From: a virus
Direction: 5' to 3' (one strand)
Length of the DNA: 45,860 nt
IMG/VR virus record: IMGVR_UViG_3300042328_000493
Span: 1-45,860 of that record
Part shown: one piece after another, positions 40,274-45,860 of the stretch
Position numbering within the stretch: the stretch's first letter is position 1
How the letters are laid out: each line of letters starts with the position of its first letter
Translations under genes and position numbers: made by a program
Notes under the pieces: generated by a model
What the model was told of the DNA's origin: nothing
Databases searched by the model: none
The model's input: only the letters and a program-made list of their open reading frames with translations

Positions 40274-41124
40274 ATCGTCTCAAGTTCATGTACTAATTCA
40301 TAGTACTGCATAAGGTTAACTAGATGTGTATCCCCTATTTTCTCCTTATTAGTCAAAGGTTTAATAGCTTTCCTTACCTCTTCTAGTTTAATCTTAATAA
40401 CCTGATCAGATACCTTCTGAGACATTTCTTCTACTCTCTTTGCTATCTTGTCTAATTCCTCATTTACGATAGTTCTAAGACGGGTAGTTGAGTTTACAGA
40501 AGTTATAAACTCTTTTAAAATATTTTTTTGTTCCGGAAGTAAATCTTTGTAGTTGTCGTTAAACTTCTCTAACAAGATTTTAAATGTAAGTAATCTTAAA
40601 TCTTTATCGTACTTTGAATACTCTTCGATTAAAGTATCTTTTACATCTTCCTCGTTTTGTGCTTTTGATGTTAAGTGCTCTAAAATTGTTGTTTTGTTTT
40701 CAATTAAAGAACTAGGATCAACATTCTCTGCATTATTCTGTGTTTCTAATAAACAGTATAGAGCAGCTAATGCTTTGTAATCTCTTACTTGTATTGCAAA
40801 GAACTCATCAACATTGTAATGAGTTTTGATTTCTGCAATTAATTCATACTTTTGTTTCTTAATAGCAGCTTGATCTAACTTGCGAGAGATTTCTGTTATT
40901 GTTGATAATATTGCTTCTGCTCTTAGAGGAGTTACATTATTGTTTTTTGAAATAAATTCATAGAGTTTATACTCTTTAGCTAAAGAAGACTTTCCTGCAT
41001 AGAATTTTTTTAAGATACTAACTGCTGGAGAATCTTTTCTAGATAGAGTATCTGATGCGATTTGCTTAACAAGCAATTCGAATATTAACCCCGTGTTTTT
41101 ATACTTTGAATGTTTTACTTTCAT
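40270..41124 (-). CDS. Conserved head-cluster protein of marine T4-like phages
   Basis: A 284-residue helical protein starting KVKHSKYKNTGLIFELLVKQ, a start I recall in genes between portal and prohead protease of cyanophage and other marine T4-like genomes. Long helices (LDQAAIKKQKYELIAEIKTH, LDKIAKRVEEMSQKVSDQV) and few strands are seen, with no catalytic motif. A TATTTATA element lies 16 bases upstream (41141-41148), so it begins a transcript carrying the unknown genes, gp21 and the core genes. A core or portal-associated assembly role is the usual guess; T4 has no clear counterpart. Confidence 0.65.
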   Translation of the reverse strand: MKVKHSKYKNTGLIFELLVKQIASDTLSRKDSPAVSILKKFYAGKSSLAKEYKLYEFISKNNNVTPLRAEAILSTITEISRKLDQAAIKKQKYELIAEIKTHYNVDEFFAIQVRDYKALAALYCLLETQNNAENVDPSSLIENKTTILEHLTSKAQNEEDVKDTLIEEYSKYDKDLRLLTFKILLEKFNDNYKDLLPEQKNILKEFITSVNSTTRLRTIVNEELDKIAKRVEEMSQKVSDQVIKIKLEEVRKAIKPLTNKEKIGDTHLVNLMQYYELVHELETI

Positions 41125-41140
41125 CTTATAGGTTTCCTAT

Positions 41141-41148
41141 TATAAATA
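41141..41148 (-). promoter_or_regulatory. TATTTATA element before portal-downstream head gene
   Basis: An exact copy, 16 bases before the ATG at 41124, in the gap after the portal gene. Confidence 0.58.
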
Positions 41149-41152
41149 TGCT

Positions 41153-43060
41153 TTATTCACCTAAATCTCTAATATTGTCTTCTTTTAGTAGATTTGATTC
41201 ATCTTTCTTCTGAGTATTAAAGACCATTTCTTTTAATACTTCTTTATTTCGATGGTATATAGCCTTTGTATTAAACCCTTCCATTACGTTTTCATTATCG
41301 CTTGGAAAGCCTCCTTTCATACCATGGCTACCTAATGGATCTCGTCCTCCTAAAGGATTATCATTAGTATGGTAGATTGACATATTTGTTCTAGGTCGAC
41401 CACCTTCTTCTCCTGGATCAGTTAACCCTCGTGGTGGTGAAGGATGATCTTCGTAACCTAGAGGTACTGAACCTTGACCTGCTCCTGAAGCTCTATCTGT
41501 TGCTGTAGAACGTCTACCGTACATTGACGCTAAGTCATGTGGTGTACCGTAAGATCTTCCTGATTGTGCTGGGTCGTTACCTTCTCCTTCTATTTGAGCT
41601 AATCTAAAGTTTCTCTTGAAATCTTCTCTGATTAGTTCTCGCATCTCGTTATACTTATCTTCTGATAAGTGGAAGATGTTATCGTAGATATAGTCTGTTG
41701 AGAATAATTTAGTATCTAGCATTTGAGCTGCTAAATCAATCTTCTCTTTCATTAAAGCAACTCTCTCTTGCTCGTAAACAATAGATGGGTTCGTTAATTT
41801 AATTTCGAAGTTAACTAGAGATTCACCAGTAAAGCCTTGAGCATACAAATGGACTAATGCAATCTTAGTTAATTCAGATTCCATAATCTTTTGTACTCTT
41901 TCTACTGTTCTAGCAAAACGAATATCTTCTGCTGCTAAGGTTGCTTTACCTTGCAATTCTCCTTCGTATCCGAAATAAGCTTTAGGTATCTTTAATGCAG
42001 CAAATAATTTATCTCTTAAGTAAACAACGTCATTTGTACCGTCGTACTCTAATCCTTTTGTAGTCTCAATACGAGTAGAAGTATCACCTCCCCTTACAGG
42101 TAAGTAGAAATCTTCCATCATATTCTGAAGGTTAAATCGTAAGTTATATTGACCATCTTGACCCATGTAAGGAGTCTTTTTCATAGTGTTGATAGTCTTT
42201 TGCATAAACTGTTCAACTTCTGCTGGTGGTATTTGACCTACGTTAATATAGAACATTCTCTTCTCTGGAGCTCTCATGATACGGTGAATCAACATCGCAT
42301 CTTCCATTAAAGTTAATTGTTTGAAAATCTTACGAGCTGGTTCTAAATAAGAACGGCCATAAGGTAAGTAATTAGTATCTGATATTAAACGGAAGTGAGC
42401 TACTTCGTAGTTGTCTAACTTAATTACCTTCTTGTTTGTATTTGGAGTATAGTTAGGACTTTGAGAAGTTGCTAAACCGTCTAAGTCAATTTGGAAAGTT
42501 ACTTTTGTTGGGTTATCATGCTCTTCTCCTTCATGTCTAGAGATATGGTAAACCGTGTAAGGTAGTATATTATATACTCCTAATCCGTCTGCAATTTCTA
42601 ACTTCAAAAAGAAGTCTCCGTACTTAACCATATTACGAGTCCATGACCATAAGTTAAATTCGATATTAAGTACATCGTAAAATAAATTATATAATACTCG
42701 TTGTATATTTTCGTCAGAAGATCTAATAGCTAAAACTTCACCAAAGTCATTTTTTACTGTTGCTTCGTCGGCTATAATGTCTAATGCAGAAGCTAAAATA
42801 GGATCTGTATCCATCGCTTCATAATCAGAATATAGCTGAATTCTTAAAGTTTGAAAGTTTAAGTTTGGATTGAATATATTTCTATTATTATAGATATATA
42901 ATCTACTAAACCTATCTATAAGAGAGTTGGTCTGGTATTTACCAGTTGTCTGTATTTGATTAGGATCAACTACTTTTAATTCATCACCACCAACGTTACG
43001 TATAATAACGTCTGTAGCAAAGAGTCGCTGTAGTCTACTAAATAAGCCTTTATCTGCCAT
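41153..43060 (-). CDS. gp20: Portal protein gp20
   Basis: A 635-residue portal subunit that forms the dodecameric ring for DNA entry and exit. Typical segments: ASALDIIADEATVKNDFGEV near the start, EFNLWSWTRNMVKYGDFFLK, RIMRAPEKRMFYINVGQIPP, EYDGTNDVVYLRDKLFAALK, then IPKAYFGYEGELQGKATLAA and ARTVERVQKIMESELTKI. T4 gp20 is about 524, so the copy here is extended at the C-terminus, with a Gly/Arg/Ser-rich tail (about 505-600) that looks disordered. A TATTTATA element lies 20 bases upstream (43081-43088), after the terminase gene stop. Confidence 0.95.
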   Translation of the reverse strand: MADKGLFSRLQRLFATDVIIRNVGGDELKVVDPNQIQTTGKYQTNSLIDRFSRLYIYNNRNIFNPNLNFQTLRIQLYSDYEAMDTDPILASALDIIADEATVKNDFGEVLAIRSSDENIQRVLYNLFYDVLNIEFNLWSWTRNMVKYGDFFLKLEIADGLGVYNILPYTVYHISRHEGEEHDNPTKVTFQIDLDGLATSQSPNYTPNTNKKVIKLDNYEVAHFRLISDTNYLPYGRSYLEPARKIFKQLTLMEDAMLIHRIMRAPEKRMFYINVGQIPPAEVEQFMQKTINTMKKTPYMGQDGQYNLRFNLQNMMEDFYLPVRGGDTSTRIETTKGLEYDGTNDVVYLRDKLFAALKIPKAYFGYEGELQGKATLAAEDIRFARTVERVQKIMESELTKIALVHLYAQGFTGESLVNFEIKLTNPSIVYEQERVALMKEKIDLAAQMLDTKLFSTDYIYDNIFHLSEDKYNEMRELIREDFKRNFRLAQIEGEGNDPAQSGRSYGTPHDLASMYGRRSTATDRASGAGQGSVPLGYEDHPSPPRGLTDPGEEGGRPRTNMSIYHTNDNPLGGRDPLGSHGMKGGFPSDNENVMEGFNTKAIYHRNKEVLKEMVFNTQKKDESNLLKEDNIRDLGE

Positions 43061-43080
43061 TTAATTAAAATGTCTTTAGT

Positions 43081-43088
43081 TATAAATA
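43081..43088 (-). promoter_or_regulatory. TATTTATA element before portal gene
   Basis: An exact copy, 20 bases before the ATG at 43060, in the gap after the terminase gene. Confidence 0.6.
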
Positions 43089-43095
43089 GATTCGT

Positions 43096-44670
43096 TTAAA
43101 ATAACCAGCTGATATCTTCTTTCTGCTGGCCACCCATGTCTATAAGATACGGATTATTTCGGTGGGATCCAACTGTTGATATAACAGCTTGGTTTTTTGC
43201 ATTAAGGTTTCCAAAAGAGGAAAGCTGTGCTCTAGCTAAGTCAAGACCTTGTTGTCTTAATCTTAATGCGGTATCTCTTACATACAGTGAGGTTGCGAAG
43301 GCCATCACTAAATCGTCATTATAATTTGTTTGAGCTTGTGCTTTTCCGTTCTTCCATACAAACACTCGCATTTCGTGCAATAATCTTTTAGATTGTACCG
43401 TAACTGCTTTTTCCCTAATATACTCAGTCATCTTAGCAACCACTAAAGGACGGGTTCTCATTGACATTGTAAAGCCGGGAACAAGTTTTTCTCTTTCGTA
43501 TTTAGACATATAAGATTCAACTGTATCCATGTTGGAAGTTGAACTATAATATATATTTTTATATTCTCTTTCTAGTATCTGTTCTATAGTAGACCACCCT
43601 ATATTTGCGTTTTCTACTACTAAAAGTGCATCGTTATACTCAGAAGCAATACCTACAAGAACGTTTCCAAATTCTTTTGGAGATAACTTTCCTTTGTATT
43701 CTGCTACCTGCACACAACTTTCTATATCCATTACGTGAAACGTAGAATAGTCAGTAGAGTCGCCTCTAGATACGTCGGCTGTAACCATATAAGATTTTGA
43801 GTAATCAGGACTTTCCCACACCCATAAATTACCGTCAACTCCTCTTTTTTCTGCTGGATCTTTCTGATAAGTTTCTTCATAAAATATTAAATCTTCTGGT
43901 TCAAATACGGTTTCACCTGATGATAAGAAGTCACAATCACACTCTTGTGCAGCCATTCGAGGACCTAAGTCTCTATCTTGTTGATCTCTCCAGGTTTGAT
44001 TTCTTTCAGGGTGGACAGTCCAAGGTAGTTTGATAGGTATAAATGAATTTTCTGCTGTTTCTGCTTTAGCATACGTAGAATGGAACCAGTTACCAATACC
44101 ATTAGGAGTTGATAAGGCCATACATTGACCTCCGGTTGCTAGGGTTTGTTGTGCAGCTGTAAAGGTTTCTTCAATGTTATCGATAAAAGCGGCCTCATCT
44201 ATTAAAAGTAGAGATACCGCCTCTGAACGAGCAGCATCTGAGTTACTTGATTTAGCTTGAATTTTTGATCCGTTTTTTAATCTCAACGATAATTTATTCT
44301 TCTCTACTGCTTGTAACCGTAGCCACTTAGGTAACTGTTCGTACATAAATTGCACCTTTGTTACCAGGTTTCTAGCTGTTGCCTGTGTAGTTGCTAAGGC
44401 TAATACGTTCTTATCTTTATGAAAGATCATTAACCATAAAGAGTAGCCAGCTGCTAAGGTTGATATACCAAGCTGTCTAGACTTTAAAGTAATAAGAAAT
44501 TGATTATCTCTAAATAAATGTAGTACTTTCTCCTGAAATGGGTAGAGATTAAAAAGAATTCTACCTCGGGTAGGATGCTGAATATAGCAATACTTCTTCA
44601 TGAAGTATGCTGGATCTTTAGCACATTTGATATACTCTTGTGCTATTATGTTTTTAATATCTTGCGACAT
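43096..44670 (-). CDS. gp17: Terminase large subunit gp17
   Basis: A 524-residue packaging motor with N-terminal ATPase and C-terminal nuclease. ATPase motifs: TLKSRQLGISTLAAG (62-75, Walker A-like), LLLIDEAAF (154-162, Walker B with catalytic Glu) and ALSTPNG (185-191, coupling motif). Nuclease motifs: MVTADVSRGDSTDYS with Asp299, LLVVENANIG with Glu353, and NYNDDLVMAF with Asp452/Asp453. It translocates DNA into the prohead through gp20 and cuts concatemers. T4 gp17 is 610 residues, so this copy is shorter at the N-terminus, as in many marine relatives. Confidence 0.97.
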   Translation of the reverse strand: MSQDIKNIIAQEYIKCAKDPAYFMKKYCYIQHPTRGRILFNLYPFQEKVLHLFRDNQFLITLKSRQLGISTLAAGYSLWLMIFHKDKNVLALATTQATARNLVTKVQFMYEQLPKWLRLQAVEKNKLSLRLKNGSKIQAKSSNSDAARSEAVSLLLIDEAAFIDNIEETFTAAQQTLATGGQCMALSTPNGIGNWFHSTYAKAETAENSFIPIKLPWTVHPERNQTWRDQQDRDLGPRMAAQECDCDFLSSGETVFEPEDLIFYEETYQKDPAEKRGVDGNLWVWESPDYSKSYMVTADVSRGDSTDYSTFHVMDIESCVQVAEYKGKLSPKEFGNVLVGIASEYNDALLVVENANIGWSTIEQILEREYKNIYYSSTSNMDTVESYMSKYEREKLVPGFTMSMRTRPLVVAKMTEYIREKAVTVQSKRLLHEMRVFVWKNGKAQAQTNYNDDLVMAFATSLYVRDTALRLRQQGLDLARAQLSSFGNLNAKNQAVISTVGSHRNNPYLIDMGGQQKEDISWLF

Positions 44671-44680
44671 AACTAATTAA

Positions 44681-45850
44681 TTATATCTCAATCCCGCGAA
44701 TCTTATCTAAGGTTCCGAATCTAGATTGAGTTGAGTTACTTCCTTCTTTTTTCGTAAATATACGACGTAGTATTATACCGTTTATATCTTGTTGTGAGTT
44801 TGTAAAGAAAAAATCTCCATCTCTCTTTCTTATATGAGCATAAAGACTACTACCGTGTTCCTCAATAAAAGTATCAATAGGTATAAACTTTCCGTTTTTG
44901 AAATTAACCGTGTTACCTTCTATTTCAAACTTAACTTCCATATCTCCCTTGTAGTAGTACTCTATAGGTCCACCCATTGGTATTGTACCTTGTATGATAG
45001 GTTTTATCAGTTCTTTTGGTATTTTTCTAGATACATCTGGTATAAGTTTATTACCAGCTAAATTTACTCCTTCTAAGTTATTTGCTTCAACTCTATCTTG
45101 ATAGAACTGGTAAGCATCTTCATAGAAGTCTGTTAACCATTCTCTAATTTCAGAGTTAGTTATAGCCATAGCGGTCATTCCTTTAACTCCTCCGCCCGCT
45201 AATGTAGGTGCTTCGTTACCCTTAGCTGAGACTTTAATATCTTGTCCTTTTACTTTTAGAATAACATCTGCATAAGGTTCACTACCAAACTCATTTAACC
45301 CATCTACCTTAGTTGCAGCTTGTACTCCGTTAATTTCTACTCCGTTTGTACCTTTTAAAGTCTTAACTCCTGGTACTGCATTTATAGCGTCGATTAGTCC
45401 ATGCTCTTGTCTTTCTGTTGTAGCAACTTTACTACCTCCAGAGCCTCCAAATTCTCTCGTCTTTTCTAATGCACTAAAGCTAACATCATTCCCGTCTTGA
45501 TCTTTAAAAAAAGGGAACTGATTTATACGAGTGCCGCCAATCTTTTTAATTGCATCTACTTCCATTGAATGGAATAAAGGAGCATAAGAATCATCAGCGT
45601 ATGTTAATACACTTTGACTTCCATCTTTAAATTGAAATGGTGATTTGTTTTCTATTTTATTATCTATTGCCTGTAATCGGCTATATTTCCTACTTGCATC
45701 ACTAAAGTCATTCCATTTAAGTACTCCTTCATTTAATCTAAATCCAAATAACGATTCAAATAGATCCATATCTTTCTCATTAGACATGTCAGGGTATCCT
45801 TTTTCACATCTAAAAGACCATTCTAGTATTGCTTTTTCTACTAAATTCAT
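44681..45850 (-). CDS. Unknown protein upstream of terminase, possible nuclease-like core
   Basis: A 389-residue protein starting MNLVEKAILEWSFRCEKGYPD. Its middle has GSEPYADVILKVKGQDIKVS, then AKGNEAPTLAGGGVKGM. The spacing of Asp in YADVIL and Lys in KVSAKG resembles the D-x(n)-(E/D)xK signature of PD-(D/E)XK nucleases, though the second acidic residue is not clear. The Gly-rich APTLAGGGVKG loop is one I recall in proteins near terminase genes of marine phages. It ends 10 bases before the terminase gene. A packaging-linked nuclease or a structural protein are both possible. Confidence 0.6.
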   Translation of the reverse strand: MNLVEKAILEWSFRCEKGYPDMSNEKDMDLFESLFGFRLNEGVLKWNDFSDASRKYSRLQAIDNKIENKSPFQFKDGSQSVLTYADDSYAPLFHSMEVDAIKKIGGTRINQFPFFKDQDGNDVSFSALEKTREFGGSGGSKVATTERQEHGLIDAINAVPGVKTLKGTNGVEINGVQAATKVDGLNEFGSEPYADVILKVKGQDIKVSAKGNEAPTLAGGGVKGMTAMAITNSEIREWLTDFYEDAYQFYQDRVEANNLEGVNLAGNKLIPDVSRKIPKELIKPIIQGTIPMGGPIEYYYKGDMEVKFEIEGNTVNFKNGKFIPIDTFIEEHGSSLYAHIRKRDGDFFFTNSQQDINGIILRRIFTKKEGSNSTQSRFGTLDKIRGIEI

Positions 45851-45860
45851 TTATTTTGGT

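Noticed and set aside
939-43088. TATAAATA sites read as plus-strand T4 late promoters
   Set aside because: There are no plus-strand genes downstream, and every copy is just upstream of a minus-strand gene. A minus-strand reading explains the positions better.
1-45860. tRNA, rRNA, integrase, transposase or toxin-antitoxin genes
   Set aside because: None was found on reading both strands. The gaps are short and AT-rich and contain only leaders, elements and hairpins.

Overview
The window is a 45.9-kb stretch of a T4-like myovirus genome (Caudoviricetes, contractile tail). Every gene I can support lies on the minus strand, so transcription runs from high to low coordinates. The call rests on a nearly complete T4-type virion set: terminase gp17, portal gp20, prohead protease gp21, scaffold gp22, major capsid gp23, neck gp13/gp14, tail completion gp15, sheath gp18, tube gp19, a gp26-like hub/chaperone protein and a tape measure protein. 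The DNA is AT-rich. Many starts have an A-rich context (AATAAAATGG-like) and no Shine-Dalgarno sequence is evident, which fits a Bacteroidota (flavobacterial-type) host. That host call is inference, not proof.

Layout in transcription order: (1) 45850-35191, DNA packaging and head morphogenesis: an unknown protein with a possible nuclease motif, gp17, gp20, three unknown proteins, gp21, a membrane-like protein, gp22 and gp23. (2) 35093-30295, a small protein, a fibre-like protein, a PhoH ATPase, then the neck and tail-completion genes gp13, an unknown, gp14 and gp15. (3) 30293-23313, fibre genes: a set of short and long fibre proteins sharing N-terminal motifs, including a 1093-residue fibre ending in a Peptidase_S74 self-cleaving chaperone, plus putative fibre accessory proteins. 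(4) 23254-8392, a roughly 15-kb accessory island: three radical SAM enzymes with an N-terminal twitch (iron-sulfur) domain, two beta-1,4-galactosyltransferase-like (GT7) proteins fused to LamG domains, several other putative glycosyltransferases, a methyltransferase, an SGNH hydrolase-like protein, a free LamG-like protein, a Hint-like protein and a nucleotide-sugar dehydrogenase. From 23254 to 10726 the genes abut or overlap by a few bases, as in one translationally coupled operon. (5) 8379-1, tail genes: a small coiled-coil protein, sheath gp18, tube gp19, the gp26-like protein, an overlapping ORF without an ATG start, the tape measure protein, and two unknown genes, the last cut by the window edge.

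Three points stand out. First, the island between fibre genes and tail sheath looks like a phage-encoded system for making or altering a glycan or glycopeptide, with rSAM and GT7-LamG genes interleaved; its substrate is unknown. Second, fifteen copies of an 8-bp element read TATTTATA or TATTTATT on the coding strand, 15-91 bp upstream of gene starts and mostly within 15-36 bp. This is the reverse complement of the T4/cyanophage late promoter, so the promoter polarity or the sigma factor used is worth testing. Third, the ORF between the gp26-like gene and the tape measure gene has no ATG or GTG start, and a GGGG run allows a +1 ribosomal frameshift, recalling the G/GT tail-assembly chaperones of other tailed phages.

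No tRNA, rRNA, CRISPR array, insertion sequence or integrase was seen, and no intergenic gap exceeds 300 bases.
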